64,000 nt of DNA from Physcomitrium patens (GCF_000002425.4 NC_037274.1:14423517-14487516), one strand, 5' to 3'. Positions 24,368-36,700 are shown, counted from the first letter of the stretch. Notes: generated from the sequence alone by a model not told the origin. Translations and numbers: made by a program.

Positions 24368-24640
24368 CCAGCTTTGAAACCGACAATGGTGAAGCACTCG
24401 GCGGAGTTAGAAAGATCACGACCCAGAGAGCAAGAGCTTGAATTTCCCAAGTCAATGTTGACAGTTACCGCAGTACCACGAGGGACCAAGCAACCATGGC
24501 AAACAGCCGCCGTTGATGATGCCAGTTTCGAGGCGCTTGGGCCCCTTTGCCACGTAGTCACTGGTAATCAATCAATCGTCAATGTATGTGCCGCTGCAGC
24601 CCGATCTACTGCCAGGTAATGAACTGCAAACCCGGGATCA
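24368..24640. other. GC-rich coding-like stretch at the copia edge, unassigned
   Basis: Base composition changes sharply from AT-rich copia sequence to GC-rich at 24,368. Both strands have open frames (+ 24,374-24,619; - 24,364-24,561). The minus frame reads VPRGTAVTVNIDLGNSSS. I do not recognise a family. It could be a relic of a host exon, or sequence joined to the copia fossil when its 5' LTR was lost. It lies on the 3' side of the kelch gene. Confidence 0.3.
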
Positions 24641-25357
24641 TGTAGGGTGATTGCTCAACACATGTAAATGTTGGAAGTATTCAGTACGACAGAGAAGTGA
24701 AAGCATATTCCAGAACAATTCCCGAAAGTTTCTGTACCACCAGACTCGAAGCTTCACTCATTAGTTCCATTCAAGCCACTAATCACTGAATGCAATTTCT
24801 CTGTGTTTTTATCCTTTGTCCACAAGCAGGGAAAACCCATAAGTAACAAAACGCTGTGGCACATATGAACTTGGTGAGATTGCTGGCATCCAGAATACCT
24901 GCATTGTCGACTATGTGTCAATTTCTGGACGGATTAGACAACATTGCACTAAAATTTGCAACTTTAAATTCCAAAACACCAGTTCAACATGATTGGAAAC
25001 AATCGTTCTCTAGAAAGTTGGAAACTATTTCTCATTGTCACACCACAGAATTCTATCAAGTTAAAAAAAAATAAAAAATAAAAAATTACCAGGGATTTCT
25101 GGGCTTTCGTACCGCAACCCACGACGTAGTATATACAATCTGGCTATCCTACCTCCATAAAGCCTCATCTATCAACTACAAAAATGCTTTTGCACATATT
25201 GAAGACTGAATTCCGCAATATTTAGATTTAGACTAGAAGTGCGTAATCTAATGAAGGGGACCAAAATTAAAATCAAACTTTGCTGGGCACTTCCAAGTTT
25301 TCTCCGATTTCGGACACCAACAACGGAAAATGCTAGAATCAAACCGACTGTGTAAGA
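24641..25357. other. Intergenic / 3' flank of the F-box/kelch gene
   Basis: Moderately AT-rich sequence downstream of the kelch stop codon. It probably includes the 3' untranslated region on the minus strand. An A/T-rich tract lies at 25,064-25,087. I see no canonical AATAAA on the minus strand that I would commit to, and no other gene. Confidence 0.4.
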
Positions 25358-26996
25358 TCACAACCACGCGACACAGGAAGCAGAGATGGTGCCGCGGCTG
25401 CCACCCATGTCCGCTCCTGAATTCCACCTCAACGATAACGACTGCTTCTCGGCTGCAAGGTCACAAACCTCAACAGAGTTCAGTGCGGAGCAGTATCGGT
25501 GACGATTCTGCGAGTACTCTCGCGTGCCCCCGATGATGTATAGGTTGCTGCCCACACTCTCGCAGGCGAATCCAAACCTCGAGAAGGACCTTGCGTAAAC
25601 CTCCCCGCCGTTTATGTGTCCCAGCTGGCTCCAAGAGTTCAAAGTCTTATTGTATGCCATGACTCTTTTCTGGTGCACGCAGATGAGCTCACCGTTCACA
25701 ACTGCGCTGGGTTCCATTACCTTCTTGTCATCCATGTACATATTGGGCACGAAGCGCCATGTGTCAGTCTCGGCATCGTAGACCTCGGCGGAGCTCCTCT
25801 GGCTGTTGTTATAGTGATTCTTAACATACTCACCAGCGATAACCCAGAACTGCCCGTCGAGCGCAACTCCCTCGCAATTCGACCTCTGAACTGCCATGCT
25901 AGCTATTACCTTCCATGTATCGGTTTCTGGGTCGTAAACCTCAGCCGAGTCGAGGAATCGCGTGTTCCCTTGTCCGCCAGCGACATAGACTTTGCCACCT
26001 ATCATAGAGGATGCGAACCAGCTCCTAGGAGTGTTCATCTTTGCGCCTTTCCTCCACTTGTTGGTGAGTGCGTCGTAGATTATGACGTCGCTGCACACCA
26101 CTGATGTGGAATGTATGTTTGAAGCGGCATCACTCTTTGATCGACTTCCGCCTATAAGAAGCAATTTGTGGCCAAGAGCAACAGAGGCAAATCCTACCCA
26201 TTGTTGGCTTTCGGAACGCCTGGGAGTGGGAGGGAGCACGGACCACTTCGCAGCAATCGGATCGTATGCGCGAAATGGAGCTCCCTGGGGAAAATCTGGA
26301 AGCACGTATATCCACCCTTCAGCGACGTCCATCTGCAAAATCGCCTAGCACTTTAACTCAGCTTTATCATGACGCCACTCAACCAGAAAAGAGAAGCACT
26401 TAGCAATTAATTATAGGATGTCCATACTAAGTAAGTACGGAACAAATATATCCTCCAGACTATAGTAATTTGAGACAGCACTCTACTTCGTGAAAATTAA
26501 CATGTATGAAACTGATGCAGGGAATTGGTCAACAGGAAGAGAGGATTGATTGTGCTCGAACGCAGCCCGAGCCTGCAATATCCCCGTTCAATCAGGAATG
26601 TGATGGGTGATAGAGTGAAAGCGCTGATTTGAGTTTCAGAAATACCTTGCAGCGCAATGAAGCAATGTCCTGGTCCTCAGCCACCCGTCTCCACGATGAA
26701 CAAACCAATCGCGTCTTGGCCAAGCTTTGTCGAGGCAACTGCGCAAAAATTAGCTTCATAACGTCGTCTGGCAAGCTATGGATCAGAGGACTCTTATCCT
26801 CTACACCAGTTTTCTGAATCTGCGCAGCTCGGCATCCCCACCACTCAGACAACACTTCGTCAATCTCCTCCTCCACGATCTTCAAGCTGTACCCCTCCAC
26901 ATTCAACTTCTGATTGCCTATCATACCAAGACAAAGCTTTCCAGTCCTGAAGCTCTCAGGCAAACACCCCGTACTCAACCCGGTCGCTACACCCAT
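25358..26996 (-). CDS. F-box/kelch-repeat protein, two exons
   Basis: Exon 1 is 26,996-26,646 and exon 2 is 26,332-25,358, with a 313-base intron (GTATTT...TTTTGCAG, phase 0). Together they give 441 residues. Residues about 69-111 are an F-box (LIHSLPDDVMKLIFAQLPRQ, then TRLVCSSWRRVAED). From residue 118 a kelch propeller follows, with blades marked by GHKLLLIGG, GKVYVAGGQ, SAEVYDPETDTW, SAEVYDAETDTW and SNLYIIGG. Family knowledge: the F-box binds SKP1 in an SCF ubiquitin ligase and the kelch propeller binds the substrate. The target here is unknown. It resembles the Arabidopsis At1g16250/At1g67480 type. The ATG at 26,996 is the first in frame; upstream in-frame codons are GTG. The exons are GC-rich against AT-rich flanks and no defect is seen. 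A minus-strand ATTTAAAGGAG (about 27,124-27,134) is a possible TATA element. Confidence 0.9.
26333..26645 (-). other. Intron of the F-box/kelch gene
   Basis: On the minus strand it begins GTATTTCTGAAAC right after ...TCATTGCGCTGCAAG and ends GATTTTGCAG right before ATGGACGTCGCTG. It is 313 bases, AT-richer than the exons, phase 0, and separates the F-box from the kelch domain. Without splicing, the exon 1 frame stops soon after the donor. Confidence 0.85.
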
Positions 26997-27745
26997 GGCC
27001 ACCACGACAGGAAATTCAGACTCAACCTTCTAAATCCGATATACTGAAAACGCCCCCGCACTCTACAATTTTCATCCACAACAAAGTCTCAATTGGTACT
27101 CGATGGCGGTCTACGACGCCGCTCCTTTAAATGGATTTCAGCTCGATCTGTACTTCGTGGTCCTGAGCAAAGCAAATCGCTAGAGTCGTGCAGTGAGCGA
27201 GGCGGCGGAGCGAGCATTCAATCTCCGACAGCAGCGTCCGTTAAGAGCGAATGAGATCGACGTGTGATATGTTTATAAAAAGAATTGAGTGACGCCGAAA
27301 CCCGACGCCGCGCAAGCAAAAGTCCCCGGCGGCCACTGATTATCCAAAGAGGATGATCCTGGTCCAAGTAAGCTAAGGCATCTGTTCGTGGCTGGCGTCG
27401 AGGGCCTCCTCTTAAAGCAACGACCCAATTGTGATGGTAGGGCACACACGTGGTGAGCTCAGGGAAGGGCGAAAGCCGATCCACGCCAGCCTCTGCAGCG
27501 CCTGCGTCAGCAAGCGCTGCAGGTGGGTCCTTTTGCCACGCCCAATACCGGCGCGCACACACCGTGCACGCTGCTGCTTCGCGGCCAAGGGCAACAAATC
27601 TGTGAGCGTCGCGACTAGTGGCGATCGATGTGGCCACACGCATTCAGGCCTCGCAGACCTCGCCGGCCTGGATTCTGTGGCCCTTGCGGGCCATGTGCGC
27701 CATCTCCGCTTCCTCTATCACTTCCAAGCTTCGTGAGGGACCTGC
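26997..27745. promoter_or_regulatory. GC-rich 5' flank / putative promoter of the F-box/kelch gene
   Basis: The segment 27,180-27,740 is clearly more GC-rich and CpG-richer than anything outside the kelch exons. It has open frames on both strands with no recognisable domain (for example - 27,218-27,643), which I take as a by-product of GC content. A + strand TATAAAAA lies at 27,264-27,271 and a minus-strand ATTTAAA near 27,126-27,132. The region may serve a divergent transcript. Confidence 0.4.
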
Positions 27746-28446
27746 TTGCTTACTTCCTCACACGGCATCTCCTCCCCATTTCATCTGCCTCCTCTCTCTA
27801 TCACTCACTCATGTGATGCGCCTGGCCTCCGTTTCCAAGGATTTTAGGGTTTTGTGGTGGGGTGATGATTTCCTTTGTTCATTCATTTGGCATGCCTTGT
27901 GTTGAACCTTGTGTTTTTGTCCTTCGTCACGCACATGTGGGGTGATGGTGGTTTTGCGGGTTTCGATCAGATCTAGGATCTCCGTGTACGATTGTGGCAT
28001 GCATGATAAATACGTCACATTGTGTCAGATCTTTCATTTTGTCTTGTTTCTATTTAGCTTTTTGTTTTGATTTCCTCCTTGGGAACCGATTTGCACCGTG
28101 TCCGGCTTTTGAAACGTACTGTGTCATGCTTACAAGTCAAGTTTTGAATGTGTAGGTATTCAGATACCATTTGATGGTGGGTTTTGTTTTTCTCACAAAT
28201 TTGTAGAATGGCTTTGTATATTACTGATGAACATATTTGTTAAAGCAGCCCAGAACATTTAATAATTAATTGCTTTGATTATGCAATTCATGGGAGTGGT
28301 GTTACTGAAGTGAGGAGCTTTGAAACAACCCTTGTGTTGGTCTTTGCTGTGGAACGGAGAGTGAATTGCCACCTTGTTGTGACACCATCTTCACTACTTG
28401 CTGCTTACACCATCTTCACTACTTTCATTATTATGCTTGCAAAAAG

Positions 28447-28480
28447 AAACTGGTTTAAACCAAATAAATTAAACCAGTTT
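28447..28480. repeat. Perfect inverted repeat (hairpin)
   Basis: Arms AAACTGGTTTAA (28,447-28,458) and TTAAACCAGTTT (28,469-28,480) are separated by 10 bases. The left arm overlaps a 12-bp palindrome TGGTTTAAACCA (28,451-28,462). Function unknown. Confidence 0.6.
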
Positions 28481-29161
28481 TCATATGCAAAATTCTAATA
28501 CAAGATTATCTCACTAACTTTACATGTACACATATGCCCAACTTGAGTGTAAACAAATTAAAAAATGGAATACTAGGACAAAAATGTGAATGATACCAAA
28601 GAATTACATGTTGCAAAGAGAAAATTAAGTTTGTGTTACTAAACCTTTTCGGCTTTTAATTTTGGTTCAGTTTGTAGCAATGTGTGGATCTTCAAGTCTA
28701 ACAATTGTTGCACATAAAATTCACACAGTAATTTGAATTGGCTGCATATGTATGGCACTTAAAAGTAACCTCATTACACCAATGTGACACATACTTAAAA
28801 TTGTTTTAAATTTTTTATTTCTCATATCTAGAAAACTGAGCTTACATGGTTTTGAATTCTATAAATACAGGAGCATTGGTGGTTTGCATCTCTTTAGTAA
28901 ATATGTTTTAAGTACATTTTTAATTATCAAAATGAGGTAAAAATAGCTTTATACAAAAATAGCTTTATTTTTTACATGATATATTCCATTTTATAAAGCT
29001 ACAAAATGATTAGACATGGTAAATCATATGGAAATGTTATTAACAAAGACAATTAATTATAAGATATAATAATGTTTTATAAAATTATGAATTTTCTTAA
29101 TTTTGTATATTAATAATCAAGTGATTATCTGATTATATATAAATAATTTAAATGTGGTTAG

Positions 29162-29197
<36 letters not shown>
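29162..29197. repeat. (AT)n-(TG)n microsatellite
   Basis: About 13 AT units followed by about 5 TG units. Confidence 0.9.
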
Positions 29198-29487
29198 ACA
29201 AAAATTACAGTCAAATAGTTTAAAATGTACAGAAAGTTATTTTTGCAAACAATATTCATTCACATACTTTTTACTTTTTATTCCCTAAACTTTTGGCACT
29301 AATATTTAAAAAGTTTCCTGAACTTGGCAGCATGGCTATGTCTCTTCCCTAAATAAACAAGACCAAGTCACTTTCTAAAAATAAGAAGCTTCACAAAGAT
29401 GATGGAAAATAAATCCAAACCAAGTGAGGTGCATTCAGAGAGTAAACTTCATAAGATGACAACATTTTCGAATAAAATGTCGTTGAA

Positions 29488-29805
29488 TTAATCAGAATAA
29501 TCAATCCGCAGAAAGCCAGGCATGAAGAAGGGCCTACAGGGCTCAGTACCAACCCCTCTTCTGTTCATGACTGGTGTTGAAAGTGGCACACACTTGGGCA
29601 CCGACCACGTTTGAATTGCCCGCCTTGGAAGTCCCGGCCAATTGGATTGGAAGATCTGACGTGGCTGCTGGATCGGGAGTCCAGGTAGGATTACGGTAGC
29701 CACGCACGCCAGTGATGTAGCAGGGCTGCCCGGCTGAAAACAGTACCGAGAAATAAATAGGGCTTGGCCAATTTGCGCTGCCTCAGTGGGAACACTTGTT
29801 TCCAA
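29488..29805 (-). other. Isolated GC-richer open frame, unassigned
   Basis: A 105-codon open frame on the minus strand, Pro/Arg/Cys-containing (for example RGVGTEPCRPFFMPGFL), stands in very AT-rich DNA. I recognise no domain. It could be a small exon, a relic of a host gene fragment, or chance openness from higher GC. No start context or splice sites decide it. Confidence 0.25.
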
Positions 29806-32256
29806 GAGTATGTATTGTGGCCAATCCCATTTTATGTAATTCTGTTTTGATAATTAGGGTTGTTTGTTAATTGTCAAATCTAAGAACCATACATGAATGA
29901 TGACAAATAAACAAATTTTTTGCTTATGTTTATAAATATCATTATTATTTTTCATCATGTAATTTGATAGGTGATAATATTATAGTGTTTTTGATATTTA
30001 GAATACAATAGACAAGGGCACTCATCATTAGATGTTTTATCAAAGCTGCAATCAATTTTGCAACCAAGTTTAGGGTGAGTAGGTTTTTTCTTAAGAGGAA
30101 GTAGAGGACTATCTATCACTCCAAACTCTATGAGGTTGCTTCTTCAATAGATAATTCTAATACAAGAAATAAGTAGAGAAAAAAATATCATACAAATATA
30201 CCTATACATCTTGTACCACTACTTGCACCAATGATTAAAACGCTTTAGGCTTACATTATTGTGGCATGCATTGTCCTTTTGCTATGCTATGCAAGTCCAA
30301 TAATTAATACACTTAGTACTTGTATCAGATTATCTAAGTGAATTTGTATTTTTCTTTCTCTTGTATAATTTTTATTAAAGCTTGTGATTGTATTATTGTT
30401 ATCAAATTTAAGCTTATTGGTACCAAAAGTTCAAGCAATGTATCCAATACGATAGATTGATGTACAAAGTAAAGCTTGTGGCTAATCTTAGGCACAACAA
30501 TAAAAACAACCTACAACAACTAGGCTTGCATTGTCCTTTTGCTATTAAAGGATAGTATAAAATTATCAAAGCATGGATTCATGTCTATGATTAAGCTAAA
30601 GTGATTTCACCTAGATATCTACAATATAGATAAAGTAATTTCCATGATCTAGTCAAAGTGATTTTATCCTAATACCTACAATAAAGTCAATGTCCACAAT
30701 ATCCACAATATCCACAATCCAATCAATTCAAAGTGACTATAAGGTTTAAAATTAATATAATGAAATAATAAAAGAAGAGTGGTAGAGAATTGACAATCCT
30801 AATTTTCATCTTGTTTTTTATGCCTTTTTCATCTTAAATGCAAACTTCAAGTATAAGATAAAGCAAGATAAACCATTTCCAACATCTTTATGTAGAAATA
30901 AGACAATTGATGTTGAGTACAAGTAGCAAGAATTTTTTAATATGACATTTGACAATCAACTTATTTTATAGATTTCAAGATCTTTTCTAAGGCTCTAATT
31001 GTTGCTCTTGCTATCTATTATATCACATTATGTGCTTATTTAAAAGCATGCATTTGCACAGTCCTAAGTTCACTTGTCTTTTATATTCATAATCTTTAGC
31101 AATTGAGTGGTAATAGGATCTTGGCCTCATGCCATATTGAAAAATCATACAATACATGTGACAAACAACTTGATGCTTGGACAATCAACAAATTCAAGGA
31201 TAGAGTTTAGTAAGGTGTCCAAATGAAGTGAATTGCACCAACTCAAAAAATATATAAGAACTTCTTTTCTAAGAGATATTGAGGCATTGAATTTTATGTA
31301 GGTATGTACGGTGACAATGCATAAGATGTAGCTAATAGCAAGGCTTATCAAAATCAACGAAATACACAATGTTTTGAATATGCATAGCCACGTGAATAGA
31401 ATTAAGTATAGATATATATATATATATATAATATGGTTTGTATTTGCAATGGTCAATGCTCTAAAGCTTAAGCTTTTCACCAAATTTTTTATTTATTAAC
31501 ATAGCTCTTGACAAAGAAACTTATGGCTTTGTTAGAAGAAATGGCCTTTTCATTCAAAAAAAAAATTACTTGCAAAAACTAAATTTGTAGATTTGAAAGG
31601 CTTTATTTTAATTGTTTTAAGTCCTTTACAACTTAATCTTCTATTCTACTTTTAATCAAGATTATAATTAATATTAATTTGAGATATTAATCTTCTAAGA
31701 AATAGGCACATAAATATTATTTTTAATAGATATGTAGAATGTGGTTTTATTGGTCATTTACATAAAATGATGATTTAGTGATTATATTTTACTGACTTTT
31801 GGATCTTTGATTATAGATAGAAGTGAGAATCTAGCTCAAGATTGTAATGGATATGGACTTACTTCAAAAAACTTTGATTATAAAATCTAATATCCAACCT
31901 TAAAAGTTTTCTACTGAATCAATTATCTAATGAATCTTATTATTAATAGATAATTAGAGAACATAAAAAAGTCTAGTATTTGTATTTACTTTAGTATAAG
32001 AATATTTAAGGTTTGATTTGAATTATATTTAAATGAGGTTGCAACATATGTATAATAAATTCAAGTTAATTGGTAATGTAGTAGTAAAATATTATAAAAT
32101 ATAAACACCTAAAAGAAAGCAAGTATAGATTTTGTGTCCAATATCTTTGCAAATTTGCAATAATTTATATTTTCTCTTGTGCTTTTTTTTATTTTCAAAT
32201 TAGAAAAAAAGACATTATATAGAATATAGATTTGATCTATTTATTGTACTATAAAG
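29806..32256. other. AT-rich intergenic DNA, no gene recognised
   Basis: Long AT-rich stretch. The string GCATTGTCCTTTTGCTAT occurs twice (about 30,268 and 30,528), and there are short CCACAATAT repeats near 30,690-30,720 and a (TA)n tract at 31,411-31,430. The minus-strand open frame at 31,145-31,483 is low-complexity and spans the (TA)n tract, so I do not call it a gene. Confidence 0.5.
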
Positions 32257-32585
32257 TGTCACGGATATATACATTTACCTCAATAATTACTTATATGATT
32301 AGATAGAAATATATAAATATATATTAATTTTATAAAGTTTTTTAGATGCGATTTTGATTTTAGATGTGTTTGTAGATTGGAAACCTGGCCAACAAGTTAA
32401 CCATGTGTTGGTAGCTTGTGGAGTAAGTTAACTCCGTATAGTAGCTTGTAGAATAAGCTAACCATGTGGCATATATATAGATAACTTGCCTTGCAAGTTA
32501 AGACATGTGACTAACAAAGTCAACATGTTTTGGAGGTCCTATAGGACATCTCTATGTAGCTCCTAGTTAAGAGTATATATGAAAG
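32257..32585 (+). repeat. Sus-1 5' LTR, first part (up to Ath-2)
   Basis: It starts TGTCACGGATATATACAT and contains the family's repeated motif of paired AAGTTAAC / GTAGCTTGT units. It ends at the TATA box (GAGTATATAT, 32,571-32,580). The last five bases GAAAG (32,581-32,585) are matched by AAAAG at 43,903-43,907, the target duplication of Ath-2. Confidence 0.82.
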
Positions 32586-33376
32586 TGTGATTGCTCGTTT
32601 TACTTATTCCGGAAGAAACCTCCCAACATAAACTCATATAGGGGGATTCGAATACGAGGAATGACTAGTTGCTTAAGCGTTCACGTTAGGGTCACACAAT
32701 CAATTACCTCCTGAATGTATCGTCTCTATTTCCAATATCTGAACATACAAGGAAACTATAATCTCTTCCTTCACCTTATCGGTCTCTTCTTTATAGTAAT
32801 TCAGTCATACCAATAACTGCTATTTCCACCAATATATTCACCTTCATAATCTCCAACTGTAATACTACGCCTTCACAGCTTTCAGCATACAATTACCCTC
32901 GTTCCAATCACTAGAATTCCTCACACAGAATTTCCATTCACATTACAGTGTTTCATACAAACACAGACTCATTCTCTCTGCTGAACTACAATCAGATTTC
33001 AGAATTCAATCTTTCTTCTTCTCAAATAATACCAATCACATTTCCATTCCATAATTCACTTTACAATATTCAGAAACTTTCAATCCTCTTATTCAAAGAA
33101 AATAACAAACAAAAGAAAAGAGGTAGCACCAAGCTTACCCCGACTCACACTATCACAGCTATGGCCCTCAGCTCACAACTCTCACTGTCTGGCCCCCTAA
33201 TTAACTTCTACAACTTCTATATACTTTCCCCTGATTCTCCAGATTCTAACCGTAATTCTGTAATTAATCACTTTTAATAACTAAATCACTCATCCATCCT
33301 CCTGAATTTCCTATTATATGGACTATTAATATATTTTACCAATATCTTTCAAAAACGAATTAATATCTAATCTACA
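32586..33376 (-). repeat. Ath-2 3' LTR
   Basis: 791 bases, partner of 43,083-43,902. The purine tract AGGAGTGGAGCTA lies just inside it on the minus strand. Confidence 0.92.
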
Positions 33377-35068
33377 TAGCTCCACTCCTATCTGTGCAGC
33401 ATCCTCGCAAACACTCAATTAATACCTATCTAAAAATTATCTAACAAAACTCTATAAAAATTGCGATCCTTCTAACCTATCTAATTAATCAATTGTCACA
33501 GTATCTGTTATTGGTTCCACTGATTCTGGTTCCAGCTGCAAATCTTTGTCCTCCTCCAATCCTTCCATCGACTCTTGCCTCAACTGAACTCAAAGATCTT
33601 CATTATACTCGCCCAGTTCACAGACTTGAGCTTCCAATTTCAAGATCTAGGCATCTCTCAATTCCAACTGGCATTGAAAGTGACTCCTCTCTTCTGAAAC
33701 TTCGGGAACTGGCAACGTCATTACTTGTGCTTGATCAATATTAACTAAATCTCCTACCAATCTTATCACCTCGACGTTCAAGGCCTCAATTTTAGCCCTT
33801 AACTACCCCGTTTTAGATCTGTATTGGTCACTCAATACCAATTTTTTTTGCGCCAATAACTCAACCTTTTTTCGTTCCTTTACCAATTGATCCTTTACTT
33901 TTTCTAGTTCCAAAATTGAATTATTGCGAGCCCGGAATAGTTCTTCCCTGTGGGTCTCCACCATGCGTTCTCTTTCTTTGTCCCAAGCTTCCTATTGTTC
34001 CCCAATTTTTCGCTCCAATAGTAGCTTGGATTTCGTATTTGCCTGGATGATCCGTTCTTACTCTTTAATTCTTCGGGTCTGCTCCGATATCACCTTTTTG
34101 CTTGCCTCTAATTCTTATTTACCATTGCCCTCTACATCCAATGCTTGTACCATGCAATGTATTTATAAAATGTACTTCAATAGAGCATTTTTAAGATGTA
34201 CGCCTTTCGGTAGTTGGCCCTGTGGAAACGCTAACTGATTGATATCTAACAATGTCGAGACTTTATTCTCCTCTTCCACCACCAAACGAATTGGATCTGT
34301 TTCTAGTGCCACTAAACGACTGGATTCTCCAATTTCATGTATTACCTCCGTTGTATTGACATTCGGTGCCAACAAATTCCGTTCTCACTGCGGAGGCACT
34401 GGCACTGGTTCAGAACTTTTCTCTACTGGCGATGTTTGCCGCAATGTGTACGCAATCGCAGCATACACATAATTGAAACATAGCAACGCTGTAAACTTTC
34501 CTATTTTGCGCTTGGCTTCCATTTCTACATGAATACAGGTTGCTACATAAGCTGCCCAATTGAACACCATTCCTTCAAACGTCCCTACCGCTGCAAACAT
34601 GAACCATTTTGACATATATGTGTTGTGTCGATACAACCCTAGATGCCTCAACACGAAGCGCAACCATTCCATGAGCTCAGATATAATTGCCTCAACCGTC
34701 TGCCAATCTTGGTTCTTCTCAAACAATGACATGCCATCTTTGAAATAACTTCCTAGTCGGAAGTCACTGGACTCCTCAGCATCCACCGCAATCTCTCCAA
34801 CTGGAAAAAACAGTACTTTTTTGAGGATCTTCTCATCAATACTGATAACGCGCCCTTGTACTATGCTCGATCTATCCTGTGGGTCATAGTTTGCGATGTA
34901 TTCTTCCACTAATGCCATATTAATTGAAGGTAAACTATTTGATCTTCGCAAAATTGAAATATTTGTACATTTCAAAAATCTTGTATTCTCCTTGGCGTCC
35001 AACAAATCTCCAGCTTCATAGGCTCTATATTGGTAACGATTATTACGGATGGTGGTCCTAAATTGCAT
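33377..35068 (-). pseudogene. Ath-2 extra 3' reading-frame region
   Basis: The minus strand from 35,068 has a polar N-terminus, then a helical domain (LMEWLRFVLRHLGLYRH, GTFEGMVFNWAAYVATC, FTALLCFNYVYAAIAY; 34,385-34,700). A linker (34,163-34,375) and a Glu/Lys/Gln-rich coiled-coil-like tail (about 33,500-34,160) follow. It matches the region 5,685-7,300 of Ath-1. Its position after integrase resembles the extra ORF of Athila/Tat elements. The domain may belong with the putative plant transposon protein family (inference). Partly open, element broken. Confidence 0.65.
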
Positions 35069-35448
35069 TTAGCTTTCACATTTTGGCCACTTTCCTCTCT
35101 GTCCATAGCTCTCTTTGCACTCTCAATCGCCATGATGCACACTCTTTCAAGTTCTTACCGTCAATACTATCCTCCAGTACTCCAAAACACCCGAAATTGT
35201 AACACCGAAAAGAAACAATAACAAAATGCGACACCTGAGAATGACCGTAAATTGGTGCCCCAATCCTATTCTTTTACCTAGTGGTGATAACAACAACATG
35301 TTACCCCTAGTATCCGTTTCTCACCTCCATCCCATCTGATACATTAATAATTACTAACTATCCTTTCAGCTGCCTTTATATCCTAACGCACTTAATTAGG
35401 TCTATCTTAAGGACATTCGATGTGACCTCCTCAAACCCGTCTCGGGTT

Positions 35449-36700
35449 TTATGTATGATATAACCGTAATTGGTTCTCGTTAATGTGGGTACTGAAACAA
35501 TGACCCATGAAATCTTCCAATTGAACAGATCCATTGGAAAATCCTTCAATCATACGATATGGTCTATGCCAGCAAACTTGAAATTTGCCCGGAAAATGAT
35601 TAAACCTGCTATTATACAATAATACCAAATCATTAGGCATGAAATTCTTTAGACGCAGTTTACTATAATAGTAACTCTTCCACCATTTTTGAATTGCTTC
35701 CATGTTGAAGAGAGCTGTAGCCCATATTTCATCCAATTTGTCCAACTCTGCCAACCGATATTAGAGTGATTTCTTATCTCCAAGACGTTCATCCAATGCA
35801 ATGCAAAAACTGTGAACTTCCAATTCAATTGGTAATATTGTTTCTTGCCTGTACACCAATTCGAATGGTGTGGAATTGGTAGTCACTTTATATATAGTAC
35901 GATATGCCCACAATGCCGCAAACAATTTAGTATCCCAATCCGTTCTCGTGCCCAAAATTGTTTTGGTTATAATCTTACATAGAATACCATTGGTCTTTTT
36001 CGTCTGTCCATTGGCTCGAGGATGATATGGTGTTGTTTTCCTGTGCTTGATTTCGTATATGTTCGTCAAGGCTGCTATGGTAGCATTTATGAAATGGGTG
36101 CTGCGATCGCTAATCAATTCCTTCAGACACCCAAATCGAGTAATAATATTCTCGTATAAAAAAGTGGCCACTATACTGGCATTATTATTGTGGGTAGCAA
36201 TAGCCACCGCCCATTTGGTTACATAGTTCGTCGTGACTAAAATATATCACTTTTGTCGATGTCGCGATGCTGGTGCAATGGATCCAACAAAATCAATTTT
36301 CCATTTCTAAAATGGTGCCTGTGCCAAGATTGGTACTAACGGCATCGCTAAAGTACTCGTGGGTTGACCAATTCGTTGACAGGGATCACAACGACAAATA
36401 AATTGGTGTGCATCAGAAAACATTATGGGCCACCAATATCCGGCCATTAGAGCCTTGCGAGTAGTACTGTCTCCCGCAAAATATCCACCACAACTATTCA
36501 AATGACATCCCTCTAGTATCGATTGTACTTCACTAGGAAAGATGCAACAACGTAGAATTCCATCCCGGCCTTGCTTATACAAGGCGTCTCCCATCATCGT
36601 ATACGGTGCACTTTTTAAAATCAGTCGTTTCTTGAGTTTTTCACTATATGTAGGTGGAAATGTCTGAAATATCAGACATTGAATCAATTCACTACAGTCG
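35449..36700 (-). pseudogene. Ath-2 integrase region
   Basis: Minus strand: zinc-binding part (GGYFAGDSTTRKALMAGYWW, CRCDPCQRIG; about 36,370-36,490), catalytic core (ELISDRSTHF, PYHPRANGQTKKTNG; 35,761-36,207) and C-terminal module (35,449-35,754, ending in THINENQLRLYH). Broken element. Confidence 0.9.

Larger units (their letters stand above)
27746..29487. other. Intergenic DNA, no gene recognised
   Basis: Composition falls gradually from mixed to strongly AT-rich. Small features: the direct repeat ACACCATCTTCACTACT (about 28,382 and 28,408), a perfect 12-bp hairpin (28,447-28,480) and an (AT)n-(TG)n microsatellite at 29,162-29,197. No convincing coding region. Confidence 0.5.

Noticed and set aside
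25616-26356. Plus-strand open frames over the kelch gene.
   Set aside because: Antisense shadows of GC-rich exon 2; no domain of their own.
27218-27905. Open frames on both strands in the GC-rich flank, one with RLASVSKDF resembling an F-box fragment.
   Set aside because: The match is too short, overlapping frames are equally open, and there is no support for a gene beyond GC content.
31145-31483. 112-codon minus-strand open frame rich in Ile/Leu/Tyr.
   Set aside because: Low complexity; it spans a (TA)n microsatellite and has no domain.
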